A DNA stretch of 64,000 bases from Pseudomonas sp. MWU13-2105 (GCF_023242315.1 NZ_JALLIY010000007.1:248001-312000), one strand, 5' to 3'. Positions 37,070-46,940 are shown, numbered from the stretch's first letter. Numbers and translations: made by a program. The notes: generated by a model not told the origin, from the letters alone.

Positions 37070-37114
37070 CTAGCAGTTCTGCTAGTAGGCAAGGTGCTCG
37101 ATCAGGCGTAGAAA
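37070..37114 (+). promoter_or_regulatory. Perfect lux/las-type box with spaced -10 (promoter of the 37195 operon)
   Basis: CTAGCAGTTCTGCTAG (37070-37085) is identical to the box at 31814, as are the flanks AACCTAG and TAGGCAAGGT. TAGAAA (37109-37114) follows after 23 nt. It lies 109 bp before the 37195 start. Confidence 0.65.
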
Positions 37115-37194
37115 TGATTTATCCGCGACACGTCGATGTCTCTGTGTCGGCAACTCGTTTTATAGCGGGATGATAGACCGGAGGCATTGATTCC

Positions 37195-39030
37195 ATGAGC
37201 CGCAAGATCGCACCACCAGCCCCCCTTATTCCTCTGTTGGGCAGTGACAATGCCCTGGACCTCGGTGCCTTGGGCAGCGACGACCTGGTGACCTATGTTC
37301 AGTACCCCGGGATCGCCGTAGGTCACGTGATTGCCCCGCAATGGCGTGGCCGGGCCAATAACGGCCAGGCCATCGACGAAACGGTGCAGCAGGATGTAGA
37401 TGCGCGCCTGGAGTATGACGACAACGGCGAACCGAGGATGCCGATTCCCATTGTGAACGGCAAAGTCGCGGCGTTGGATCAGGGCGAGGTTTTTTATTCT
37501 TACAGCTATGCCGAAGACGGTAGCAATACTTTTACCGAGGAGTCGTTGCGGCTGTTTTTTTATGTGGGCAAACGGCCCTGGATGTCCAGCTTGTTGCTGC
37601 CGGTGGCACACCTCAAGGAGTCGCACGATTTGTGTGTCGATCCCGACCAGGTGTCGCCCCAGGGCGCGACGATAACCACCGCAGCCTACCAGGCCATGGC
37701 CGAGGGCGATGAGCTTGAACTGCTATGGCAGGTCTATCGACCCGGCTCGCCGACGCCGATTACGCATAGAATCTACAAGACCGTGACCGCCGAAGAAGTG
37801 GGGCGGCCGCTGGAGTGGAACTTGTCTTATGTTCAACTGCAGTTGATCAAGAATGGCGGTCATGCCTTGATGAGCTACAGCGTGATCTATGCCAATCCGC
37901 CGGACCCTGCCGCGCCGCAGACCTACTCCGCGGTACAACGGATTGTCGGCGTGGCGCCCAGTGTGCCCTTGCTTGAGGCGCCGGCGGTGGTCGGCCATGC
38001 CGGCGGCCAGATTGATCCTTCGCTCTACCCCCATGGCGTGCCGTTACAGATTCCCGCCTATCCCGGCCTGCAAGTCGGTGACAGTGTGGTGGTCTATGCC
38101 GATAGCGAGAGCTCATCGACCCAGGTCGCCCTGCGACTGGATATCAGCAATGTCGAGAGCGGCATTATCCAGTTGTTGCTGGATGTGCGCTGGTTGCAGG
38201 CGCATTACGGTGAAGAGGTGAGCTTGAGTTATCAGTATGCGCGGGCCGGTGCCTCGCTCAATTCCACCCCCCTGGCATTGACGGTTCGTCGAGCATTGCG
38301 TCTGTTGGCGCCGATTGTCCCGGAAGGCCACAACTATGATGACGATGGCAGCGGCATACTCAAAGGCTGGATCAGTGCCAGCAACACGCAATCAGGAGTT
38401 TTGGTCGATATTCCGGAGCAAGGCGAAATCGCTCGCGGTGACCAGCGCTGGCTGGTCTGGAGCGGGTATGGGGAAGATACCGTGGTGGAGCGGCCGATCA
38501 CCGGTTCCGACTGGCGTTATCGAGTGCCTGTCACGGAGATTCCAGCCAACCTGGGCAAGCATGTGATCATCAAGTACGCCGTGGTGCCCAGTGGCGAGAG
38601 CGACCCCTATTGGTCGCCGGTATTCGATCTGGAAATCAGGAATTTCGAAGGCGGCTGGCCGGTGCTTCAGGCTGAGAACCCCAAAGTCAGTGATGGAAAA
38701 AACGGCATCAAATTGAGCGATGTGGTTTCCGTCATGGTCTTCAAGACAGGCTCCTGGCGATTCATGAACGAAGGGCAGTTACTTAGGGTGATTGCCTCAG
38801 GTATGCGTGACAGCGACGGCCAAACGATTGTCCATACTCTACGAGACGAGAGTGAGCCGCTGACAGAAGAAGAATCTTATGATCAAGGCTATGTATTAAC
38901 AGAGCTCCCTCGCTCATTTATGGTGCAGTTGAGGGTGGGTGAAGAGTTTGATGTCGCCTCCGAGGTGAGCTTCGATAACGGGTATTCGTATAAATCGTTT
39001 GGTATAAGCGCATTCAAGTTACTGCTTTGA
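37195..39030 (+). CDS. Ig-like-repeat protein, function unknown
   Basis: 611 residues; GGAGG precedes ATG 37195. No signal peptide. Several beta-rich modules of about 120 residues: a first with VQYPGIAVGHVIAPQWRGRA, a module starting LKESHDLCVDPDQVSPQGAT, then VPLLEAPAVVGHAGGQIDPS, LLAPIVPEGHNYDDDGSGIL, and a C-terminal module with FMVQLRVGEEFDVASEVSFD. The repeating pattern of G-D-x-h-x-h followed by a Tyr-rich strand is Ig/fibronectin-like. It lies between P47-like copies 2 and 3 and probably forms an operon with the genes up to 52244. Related in layout to the products at 15000 and 19649. Confidence 0.65.
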   Translation: MSRKIAPPAPLIPLLGSDNALDLGALGSDDLVTYVQYPGIAVGHVIAPQWRGRANNGQAIDETVQQDVDARLEYDDNGEPRMPIPIVNGKVAALDQGEVFYSYSYAEDGSNTFTEESLRLFFYVGKRPWMSSLLLPVAHLKESHDLCVDPDQVSPQGATITTAAYQAMAEGDELELLWQVYRPGSPTPITHRIYKTVTAEEVGRPLEWNLSYVQLQLIKNGGHALMSYSVIYANPPDPAAPQTYSAVQRIVGVAPSVPLLEAPAVVGHAGGQIDPSLYPHGVPLQIPAYPGLQVGDSVVVYADSESSSTQVALRLDISNVESGIIQLLLDVRWLQAHYGEEVSLSYQYARAGASLNSTPLALTVRRALRLLAPIVPEGHNYDDDGSGILKGWISASNTQSGVLVDIPEQGEIARGDQRWLVWSGYGEDTVVERPITGSDWRYRVPVTEIPANLGKHVIIKYAVVPSGESDPYWSPVFDLEIRNFEGGWPVLQAENPKVSDGKNGIKLSDVVSVMVFKTGSWRFMNEGQLLRVIASGMRDSDGQTIVHTLRDESEPLTEEESYDQGYVLTELPRSFMVQLRVGEEFDVASEVSFDNGYSYKSFGISAFKLLL

Positions 39031-39163
39031 ATGGGCGAATCGAACAGGATGTCGTCGAGACGGCTTTCCGACAGAGAAGTGGGCTTGGTGTGCTTTTTTG
39101 ATGAGGCGATGAGTGAGTGCACAGGGTGTTCTCATTTTTCAGTCTCTTTCGGGAGTCATGATG

Positions 39164-41587
39164 ATGGCGACGCCTACTTATACAAAAGCTGAGTTGCTGG
39201 CCTGGTTGAAAGCTGCCCCACGTATGGACCGCTGGGACGCGATCGTTGCGTTGAAACGCGAGCCCACCAACAACTTACTGCTTCAGCAATATATAGAAAA
39301 TTTTAACCAGGGCTCCTACTGGACGGGCATTGGCGGAGTGGTGCCTACGGGGGGGAAGGACTTCACGGAGGCCATCAATAACTTCACCCTGGATGTGCCG
39401 CGTTTATTCTATGAGGATACCGGGCTCGACGGCTCAAAAGCCAATCTGGAAATGACGATTATCGACGGGACTCAGTTATCGTTACTTCGCAAGATCGATC
39501 ATTGGGCGGTGAACCGGGTCTATGAGTATAGCCCTACCGAAGGCCCAAAATTATTTCTGGATTTATTATTGGCAGACGTCGCGGGAACGATTGACGGTGA
39601 TCGGCGGATCCGCCTCGATTTGAGGCACAGCAGCAACTTTCGCCTGACCTTTGCCAAGACTCCGCTGGAGCAGGAGAAGGGCGGGGAGTATTTCCGGGAG
39701 TTGTTTGAAGCACTGGACGACGAGCAACGTGTATGGGTCATGGGTGAGATCAGCGAGGGCATCAACCCGATGATGCGTCCGCAATCTTTCGGCTTGCGTA
39801 CACAGCGGGGAGGGGCGGAAGGAGAGGGCGCGATATTGGTTTTTGTCCGCATGCAGGGCCGGCATGAGGGTGGCTTTCCCGGTGAGAACAGCGGCTTTCG
39901 CTATCTGATTCCGCGTGATGCCGGGAAGGATTACTCCGCCACGGTGTTGGTCAGCCGAGGGCGAGTATTGATGGGCGGGTTGCTTAAGTCCTTGGGCGAT
40001 TTGATTGGCAACCATGACTTTGATTTTGTTTTTGACAATGAAAATGATTGGGTCTCCGCGACGGCGAAGGGCGGCGTCCTTCATATTTCGGGGGGGGAGC
40101 CAGAACGGCAGAGGGTGGTGCACAACGTTCTTGGCCTGGATCTATGGGCGGATATTGAATACAGCTTTGTCGGTTTTGACCTGCCGGCGGCCCATGCACT
40201 GACAGTCGAGATGAAGGGCGATGCTGTTGTCCTGGAGTGGGCGTCTCAAGGGATTATCCCGACAGATATTGTCGTTATTCAAAGTAATATTTTGGGTGCC
40301 GGCGCTCGCTTGGACAACGAGATAAGGTACTCCGTCTCCTTGAAAGCTGTTTATGAGTTGGTGGATGATGCCGCGGGTGGAAAAATCAGTTTGAAGGAGT
40401 TTATTTACGACGCTGATACGGAGGCTGATGTGCCGGAGCAAACCCCGGCGCTGGCCTTTCCCGGAAAAGCCCCGGGTGATGAATTTGCCGAAGCTGTTTT
40501 CAAACTGTTTATTCTGGCGCTGATCAGCCCGATATTGGTATTGATGGCGCGTGCGGCACTCAATAGTAACCAGGTCAAAGGCATGATTGAGGAGGCGTTG
40601 GCCAAAGAGTTTCCCTCCGAAACGCCGGTCAAGGAGTTTATCGAAGGTAATATCAAACTCAATTTTGGCAACGCGATTATCGGCAACGAGGTTAACTCCC
40701 CAAGTGATGTCAGCTTTTTTGGTCGTATCAATCCGGACCTGAGCAGTTTTGCAATCACCACGCCCGAGCCGCTGCTCGCCGCCGGCGCTTCCCATCCATT
40801 CAAGACGCAGCCGGTGATCAACGGCTTGCGATGGGCCGTGGAAGATTTGCGCCGCGGCACGCGCAGTCCAGGCCGTATCGATCCTTCCAGCGGGGTGTAT
40901 GAGGCGCCGCAGGCCGGGCAGATTGACGATCGCTTCACCCGGGTGCGAGTGACTGCAAGCAATCCGGTGACGAATTTCAGCAGTTCGGCACTGGTGACCG
41001 TGGTGGCCAATCCGCTGACGATCAATCCATTGATCACCTATTGCGGTACTGGCGAGGAGGTCAAATTGACGATAGGGACTCTCGGAGAGGGACCTGTCGA
41101 TGTGAGCGTCAATAATCCGGGGCCTGGCAGTGGCGATATCGAGGCGGTCGACGGTACTTACACCTATATCGCCGGGCCGAAGGTGGAAGGCGACACTTAT
41201 GTGCTGGATGAGATCGTGGCAACTTATAAGGGCCAGTCACGATCCGTGTACATGCTGGTCAAACAATTTGAGCCGGCGATCACATTATCAACTGTTGCCG
41301 GTGCGACGGAACTGCCGCCAGGGCAAGTACAGTTGAAAGCAGAGTCCAATAACAGCGATCTGACGCACCTCGTTGATGAGTGGGCGATTCTATTCGATGG
41401 GCCGGGTCATATGGACGCGGATATTCCAGGCCGGTATCACGCGGACCCGAATACCGAGGCGCGATTTGTCTGCATCGTTGCACGGTGGGATAGCATCGTC
41501 ATCGGTATCTATAAGGGCCATATCATTTTACCGTTACCGCTGATGGCGTTTTCTAAAGAGGTAGAGTTATTGAGCCAGGTGCTGTAG
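39164..41587 (+). CDS. P47/TULIP-like Ig-repeat protein, copy 3
   Basis: 807 residues. Three ATGs lie in frame (39158, 39161, 39164); the last gives proper spacing to GGGAG and aligns with copy 1 (MATPTYTKAELLAWLK). The N-terminal region (1-390) carries RWDAIVALKREPTNNLLLQQ and NSGFRYLIPRDAGKDYSATV. The hydrophobic segment near 442-465 is VFKLFILALISPILVLMARA. Ig-like modules carry GRIDPSSGVYEAPQAG (near 572) and GPGHMDADIPGRYHAD (near 745). Very close to copy 1 at the nucleotide level in many stretches, implying recent duplication or gene conversion. A G8 run at 40090 is in frame here. Confidence 0.75.
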   Translation: MATPTYTKAELLAWLKAAPRMDRWDAIVALKREPTNNLLLQQYIENFNQGSYWTGIGGVVPTGGKDFTEAINNFTLDVPRLFYEDTGLDGSKANLEMTIIDGTQLSLLRKIDHWAVNRVYEYSPTEGPKLFLDLLLADVAGTIDGDRRIRLDLRHSSNFRLTFAKTPLEQEKGGEYFRELFEALDDEQRVWVMGEISEGINPMMRPQSFGLRTQRGGAEGEGAILVFVRMQGRHEGGFPGENSGFRYLIPRDAGKDYSATVLVSRGRVLMGGLLKSLGDLIGNHDFDFVFDNENDWVSATAKGGVLHISGGEPERQRVVHNVLGLDLWADIEYSFVGFDLPAAHALTVEMKGDAVVLEWASQGIIPTDIVVIQSNILGAGARLDNEIRYSVSLKAVYELVDDAAGGKISLKEFIYDADTEADVPEQTPALAFPGKAPGDEFAEAVFKLFILALISPILVLMARAALNSNQVKGMIEEALAKEFPSETPVKEFIEGNIKLNFGNAIIGNEVNSPSDVSFFGRINPDLSSFAITTPEPLLAAGASHPFKTQPVINGLRWAVEDLRRGTRSPGRIDPSSGVYEAPQAGQIDDRFTRVRVTASNPVTNFSSSALVTVVANPLTINPLITYCGTGEEVKLTIGTLGEGPVDVSVNNPGPGSGDIEAVDGTYTYIAGPKVEGDTYVLDEIVATYKGQSRSVYMLVKQFEPAITLSTVAGATELPPGQVQLKAESNNSDLTHLVDEWAILFDGPGHMDADIPGRYHADPNTEARFVCIVARWDSIVIGIYKGHIILPLPLMAFSKEVELLSQVL

Positions 41588-41657
41588 CGAGGGCGTTTTT
41601 TAAAAAATTACTCCATCAGTTTTTGTGCGGGCAGGATGTCAAACGAGGACATTAGCT

Positions 41658-43955
41658 ATGGCCAGTTATTCGTTGGAAGAACTGTTGGGCTGGATGAAAG
41701 ATACCAGTCGAATTTATGATTGGGATCACCTGCTCGCGGTATCGGGCGGTCCACTCAATAGTGCATTACAGGATCAGCATGCGATCCGATTAAGTCTGGG
41801 CACCGCTATCAAGGGTATCAGCGGATATTTTGAAATTCCGGATACCCCGGGAGTCGTGGTCAAGCATCACCTGAGCGGGTGTGCCTTGAATTATCCGGTA
41901 TTGTCATTTGCCAGGGCCTCCCTGGTGTCGAACAACCTGGTCGTGAGCCTGCAACTGAGCAGCGGCCAGAAAATAGTCACCTACGATGATGCGGTCCGTT
42001 CGCTCAGCAGTTACAGCCTGCTCAACGGTCCGCGCCTGGAGTGCGTGGTACCGATCGTCTTTCGCGCCGGCGGCAGCCAACACGCGGCACAGGTGGTTTG
42101 CGACCTGGCGCGGGAGGACGTGACGTTCCGCTTCATGGATGCCCCCACGGTGAATGAGCAAGAGGCCGGCGGGCGGCTTTTCAAGCAGCAGTTACAAGCG
42201 CTGGGAGAGCAGAGTGTCTACCCCTTGGTGAGCTTTCCTGATCAGACCAATCCGTTCATGCAGGTCGCGAATGTCGAGGCCGGCAGCCAATCGGTGGCTG
42301 CGGGTTCCGAGGAAGGTGCCTTGCTGCTGTATGCAACCATGGCGCATGGGCAATCCGGCAGCAAACCGAGCAACGACTCGGGTTACAAATACCTGATTCC
42401 CAACGATCCCGGCGGCGACTATGGCTTTGCCGCACAGTTTTCCTCCAGCCTGGTCAATCGCGCGGGATTCGGCGTGGCACTTCTGGAGACCTTCGGTGCC
42501 GAAAACGTCGAGTTTGTCGAGGAGCCGGGGACGGGACGCGCCACGGGGCTCAGGGCCAGGGCGGGAACGCTGACGATCGCCGCGACCGCTGATTATAAAG
42601 ACGATGTATACGAATACCGTTCCGAACCCTTCGACCTCTCGGCTACGTTGGGCGGTCGGCCGTTGACGGCTGATTTCGAGCGCACCCGGGCGCTGCAGCA
42701 TTGGCAAACCCGCGGCACGGTAAAAGTCGACTACCGCCCACGGGTCAACGGCACCACTTGGACCACCTATACCGCCGAGTTTTCCTTCAGCCTGGAGCAG
42801 GTGTTCCAGATGATTGCCGATGAGTTTGCCGGCGGCGAGGTAGGGGGTGAAGTCTTCGTGCCGCAAACCCGCAATCCAGAGGTCGTCCCCATCAGCGGAT
42901 TGCCCGTGGACCTGCCGGAGAAGATGCGTCAACGGATAGTGGCCTTCGTCGGCCACACGGTAAAAACCGCCGTGCTCGAGCAGTACTCGCGAAGCTTGAC
43001 GGCCAAGGCCGCGCAGGTGTTTCTCGACGACACCGAGGTGGCTGACGACACGCTGCTGCAACCGTCCGTGATTGCCTTGCCCCTCGATTATGCGGCGTTT
43101 GGAACACTGGCCGCCGCCGCCGCGTCGTTCCAGATCACCCCAGCGCATCCCATGTTGCTCGCCGGCGAGCGTTTGAAGTTCTCGGTCGAGCCCGAGCGTT
43201 CGGTGAGGTTCACCCTGGATAACCTCGACAGCGCGAACCCGGGGACCATTGACGAGGAAGGCAACTACAGGGCCCCGCCGGGTCATACATTGTCCGGGCC
43301 GTCCGCCCAGATACTGTTGATTGCCGAAGATACGCAGACCCATGAAACCTGCGTGACAACCATTACGGTACTGGGACAAACATTGGTGGTGTTCCCCGAC
43401 ATTCAAGTGTGCAACCAGGGTGCAAGCGTTGAATTGTCGGCACGCTCGATCAGTGGCGGACGTCTGCAATGGGCTATCGACAATCCTGTTGCCGGTGAAA
43501 GCGGCACCCTGAGTCCGGATGAAACATCGCAGCACTGTACTTACACCGCGGCGAGCCAGGTGGCCGAGAAAACCTATGTGTTCGATAAAATTATCGTCAC
43601 CGATCCCGACAGTGGTCACACGGTATCCAGCCGTATTCTTGCGTTGCATAGAAATCCGGGCCTGACCATCAAACCCGACCCGCAGGCGGCTGTCCCGGGA
43701 CAACTTCAGCTGTTGGCTTCCGCCAATAATTTTCCCATCTCGGAGGGGGTTGAGTGGGCCATTGAGTTCGACGGGCCGGGGACAATCGATGAGCATGGGC
43801 TTTATCGGGAGGACGGCTTCAGCAATGCCCCCTTTGTATTGATAACCGCCGTTTTCGACAGCGGTAATCCCATTGTGGGCACATTACTGGGTTATTTCAT
43901 TCTGCCGTTGCCATTGGCGAATGCTGAAAGAGTATTTCTGGGCGTGCGTCGGTAA
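41658..43955 (+). CDS. P47/TULIP-like Ig-repeat protein, diverged paralogue 4
   Basis: 765 residues from ATG 41658 with GAGG upstream. The N-terminus MASYSLEELLGWMKDTSRIY then DWDHLLAVSGGPLNSALQDQ aligns with the other copies (WD ... LLLQQ). The region around residue 245 has DSGYKYLIPNDPGGDYGFAA, the equivalent of GFRYLIPRDAGKDY. A mid-region PVDLPEKMRQRIVAFVGHTV replaces the strongly hydrophobic segment. C-terminal Ig-like modules carry GTIDEEGNYRAPPG (near 527) and GPGTIDEHGLYRED (near 710). No signal peptide. Seventy bases after copy 3, same operon. Confidence 0.72.
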   Translation: MASYSLEELLGWMKDTSRIYDWDHLLAVSGGPLNSALQDQHAIRLSLGTAIKGISGYFEIPDTPGVVVKHHLSGCALNYPVLSFARASLVSNNLVVSLQLSSGQKIVTYDDAVRSLSSYSLLNGPRLECVVPIVFRAGGSQHAAQVVCDLAREDVTFRFMDAPTVNEQEAGGRLFKQQLQALGEQSVYPLVSFPDQTNPFMQVANVEAGSQSVAAGSEEGALLLYATMAHGQSGSKPSNDSGYKYLIPNDPGGDYGFAAQFSSSLVNRAGFGVALLETFGAENVEFVEEPGTGRATGLRARAGTLTIAATADYKDDVYEYRSEPFDLSATLGGRPLTADFERTRALQHWQTRGTVKVDYRPRVNGTTWTTYTAEFSFSLEQVFQMIADEFAGGEVGGEVFVPQTRNPEVVPISGLPVDLPEKMRQRIVAFVGHTVKTAVLEQYSRSLTAKAAQVFLDDTEVADDTLLQPSVIALPLDYAAFGTLAAAAASFQITPAHPMLLAGERLKFSVEPERSVRFTLDNLDSANPGTIDEEGNYRAPPGHTLSGPSAQILLIAEDTQTHETCVTTITVLGQTLVVFPDIQVCNQGASVELSARSISGGRLQWAIDNPVAGESGTLSPDETSQHCTYTAASQVAEKTYVFDKIIVTDPDSGHTVSSRILALHRNPGLTIKPDPQAAVPGQLQLLASANNFPISEGVEWAIEFDGPGTIDEHGLYREDGFSNAPFVLITAVFDSGNPIVGTLLGYFILPLPLANAERVFLGVRR

Positions 43956-44015
43956 CCCGTTATTCGGTTGTTTCACCCTCGGTGTGCGGTATCAAATTTG
44001 ATAGAGGAAGCGATC

Positions 44016-46940
44016 ATGGCCCAGTTAAGTGAACTGCTGTCAATGATGCAAGGGAAGTTGATGACCCGCGGCTGGGATGCCATTTTTTCGTGCAATCGTG
44101 TCCGTCTTAATTACTTGCTTGAACAGCAATATATCACGCGTTATGAAGTGTTCAGTTTTCTACCGTATCTCAGTGGTCGAACCGCCCTCGGCGAGGGCCG
44201 CGATGATTTTGCCGAAGTGAAGGCCCTGCGGCTGGGCACCCCCCGGATCTCGTTCGAACGCGCTACCTCAAGGGACTCCACGGCCACGGTCACTATGAAT
44301 ATTGTGTCGGGTGAAATCTTCACCTGGCACTCGCAAGCGGGAGCGCCGGCCCAACTGCTCTCCAGGTTCCCCGTCATGGAGCAGCAGGGTTTCAGCGTGA
44401 CAATGACCGTGAACCTCAAGGTGGTAGTGGCCGAGGTCGATCGACGGGGCCGGATCACCCTGGATCTGCGAGGGGCTACGCACTTTTCCTGTGATCTGTT
44501 GGGAGCGGGGGAGGCTGACCTTCTGGGGGCGTTTTTCCAAGCGCAATTCGATGACATGGAGCCGAATCAAACCGTCTTCCAGCTGGGTCGGATCAGTCTC
44601 AAGGGTTATCGCGGACTGACACCCAAGAACTTCCGCCTGCGTACCCAGGCCGAGCCGGGTGCCCAGGTCAAGGGCGCGCTAAATGAAGGCGACGGTGTGG
44701 TGTTGGCGTTGATCGAGGTGCGTGGCGGCACGGGCCCTGGTGCTGAACTGGGCGCGGACTTCCCCATCCTGATTCCGAGTGATCTGGAGGGCGGCCAGCC
44801 TAAATACACGGCCTCCGTGGTGGTGTCCCGAGAGGTGCTGCCGCTTGCCGTGGGCAATGACCTGGAGTTGCCGGAGAGCCTGTCGTTTCCCGGGCAAAAC
44901 CTCTTCAAGGTGCTCTCGACTCACACGCCGTTTGACTGGCTGGCAGTCGGCCAGATCAGTCCGGCGACTACCAGCATCGTGGTCGAGCCGAGATTTTCCG
45001 CGATCAAGGCCGGTGGGCAGCAGCGCTTTCAGTTGCTCGATTGGCAGAACAAGCCTATTACCAGTGGCGTGACCTGGGAGGCGGTCAGCCTGCGCAGTCA
45101 TTCCGATGAGGGGAATGGTGAGATTGATAGCAATGGTCTTTATAAGGCCGTGTCGTCGCTGAAGATCGGATATCACAACCTGGATATAGTGGTCACGGCG
45201 ACCCGGGGTGAGTATCGCGCCTCGGCGCTGCTGCGGGTGGACTTCGAGGCGTTGGAGGTATCTCCGGCAGTACTGGTTCAGGACGTCGCGCAGCAGCCCG
45301 GCATAACCCTGAGCGCCGCGGCGAATGATGGCAACAACACCCTCAGTTGCAGTTTGCAGGCTCCCCTGTACGGCAGCCTGCAAAAAATGACCCAGCGTTC
45401 GCAATGGATGTTCACCGCGAACGCCGAGGCCATGTCCAGATCGCTTTCCCTGCAACGGGTACGTTGTCAGACCAGCGCCCCCAGCCAATCGGTGGAATCG
45501 CTGCTGGTGCTTAATAACGCACAGTCGTTCCTGCAGGTCGAACCGGCCTTTGTCCAGCGAGTGCCCGGAGGGACCAGCGTGCAGTTGCGCGATGACAATA
45601 GCGTGCTGCCCGATGTGCCCAGGCGTTGGCGGATTCTCGACGGCGTCGGCACCATCAACCAGGAGGGCCGCTATACCGCGCCGGCGGACGGTGTCACGCA
45701 AACCACGGTGCTGGCCTGTGAAGTGGTGCGCAATGGCGTGGTGCTGTTCAGGGACATCGCCCTGCTCAACAGGAGGGAAGAAGCTGAGGAGCCGACTTGG
45801 GAGGAACTCGCTCAGTTCACCATCGAAATACCCAATGGCCTTGAGAATAGAACCCAGGGGCTAGTGCTGAGAAACGGTTACCAGCAGTTGCAGGTTCGCA
45901 TCACGACCCGAACCCGGGGGGTGCTGATAGATGGTGAGATCAAATATTTCAGACTGAGTCTGGACGAGCGCAGGAGCATGTGCCTGGCCACCCATGACGA
46001 TCGCCAGATACTGACGATTATTGAGCCGGATGTCGAAGGTATCGATAACACCCTCTATGGCGCCTGGCAGATGCGCAAGACGCGGAGTTCATTCTCCCTT
46101 GCCTATCCTCAGCAGCCTAGTGCTTCACTGGCCAGTACGCAGGCCGAGGATGATTCGTTGTCCGTGCAAGATTTTTATCTGCTCACACTGGATGCGAAAA
46201 ACAGCTCGACCACACTCGTTGCCGGGTTTCAGCAGGATAAGGTCAATGATTGGCATTGGTCCGGCGAACGAGGTAGCACCGCAATAGGAACGGCAATCAC
46301 GGCGACGGCCATAGATCCTCCCGGAGAGTTTGAGTACAGCTTTGATCGGGTGGAACGATTGTGGGGCAAGAAAACGGGCGATCTGGATGAGCAGATGAAT
46401 ATGGAACTCAACAGTGGTGATTTCTGGTTATTGAAGTGTCGAGGGCAGGAATTTGTCACCTTGGATTTTTTGCCGATCGATGCGTCCAGTCCGTTGATCA
46501 ATCTGTCATCCATTCGTTGGGAGAGCGAGCGGCCAGCGGAAATCATGTTCAGTTATACCGGTAGTTATTTTGAAAGCAAATTTGATTTTTATGAAGATGA
46601 ATATGGCGGGAAATTCAAATTTGACGACGATATAAACTCGATTCGAACACTTTCTGGCACTCGTTTGAAGCAGGACGTCGATAGGCCTGGCTCTTATGAA
46701 CGGGGCACGTTTGGGATGGTGTTGTGTCGCGTGGATGATGTCAGTTTTATCCTTCCGGGTCATGCACCTCGTTTGTCACTCGGTCGGGATTTGGCGGTGG
46801 CTCTTCGGGATGAAAATGGTAACTTACACTTACGTAGAATACGGTTTGCGTCTCGTGAGGTGGGTATCTCCGACCGGAATATGCTCGATCACTCGAAATT
46901 TTCTGTCGATCCATCTTGGTGGAGTAGGAGTTTGTCATGA
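44016..46940 (+). CDS. P47/TULIP-like Ig-repeat protein, diverged paralogue 5 (longest)
   Basis: 974 residues from ATG 44016 with AGAGGAAG upstream. The N-terminus TRGWDAIFSCNRVRLNYLLE is the most P47-like of the family (Gly-Trp-Asp then Asn in a helix). Other landmarks: FPILIPSDLEGGQPKYTASV near 250, Ig-like modules with GEIDSNGLYKAV (near 368) and GVGTINQEGRYTAPADG (near 544), then a long extra C-terminal part from about 600 (QFTIEIPNGLENRTQGLVLR, QMRKTRSSFSLAYPQQ) that looks like a second beta-rich domain. No signal peptide. The stop overlaps the start of the small secreted-protein gene (ATGA, 46937-46940). Confidence 0.72.
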   Translation: MAQLSELLSMMQGKLMTRGWDAIFSCNRVRLNYLLEQQYITRYEVFSFLPYLSGRTALGEGRDDFAEVKALRLGTPRISFERATSRDSTATVTMNIVSGEIFTWHSQAGAPAQLLSRFPVMEQQGFSVTMTVNLKVVVAEVDRRGRITLDLRGATHFSCDLLGAGEADLLGAFFQAQFDDMEPNQTVFQLGRISLKGYRGLTPKNFRLRTQAEPGAQVKGALNEGDGVVLALIEVRGGTGPGAELGADFPILIPSDLEGGQPKYTASVVVSREVLPLAVGNDLELPESLSFPGQNLFKVLSTHTPFDWLAVGQISPATTSIVVEPRFSAIKAGGQQRFQLLDWQNKPITSGVTWEAVSLRSHSDEGNGEIDSNGLYKAVSSLKIGYHNLDIVVTATRGEYRASALLRVDFEALEVSPAVLVQDVAQQPGITLSAAANDGNNTLSCSLQAPLYGSLQKMTQRSQWMFTANAEAMSRSLSLQRVRCQTSAPSQSVESLLVLNNAQSFLQVEPAFVQRVPGGTSVQLRDDNSVLPDVPRRWRILDGVGTINQEGRYTAPADGVTQTTVLACEVVRNGVVLFRDIALLNRREEAEEPTWEELAQFTIEIPNGLENRTQGLVLRNGYQQLQVRITTRTRGVLIDGEIKYFRLSLDERRSMCLATHDDRQILTIIEPDVEGIDNTLYGAWQMRKTRSSFSLAYPQQPSASLASTQAEDDSLSVQDFYLLTLDAKNSSTTLVAGFQQDKVNDWHWSGERGSTAIGTAITATAIDPPGEFEYSFDRVERLWGKKTGDLDEQMNMELNSGDFWLLKCRGQEFVTLDFLPIDASSPLINLSSIRWESERPAEIMFSYTGSYFESKFDFYEDEYGGKFKFDDDINSIRTLSGTRLKQDVDRPGSYERGTFGMVLCRVDDVSFILPGHAPRLSLGRDLAVALRDENGNLHLRRIRFASREVGISDRNMLDHSKFSVDPSWWSRSLS

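Noticed and set aside
32079..41587. Tandem copies as a mobile element or phage tail module
   Set aside because: There are no transposase, integrase, terminal repeats or phage structural genes nearby; simple gene duplication explains the pattern.
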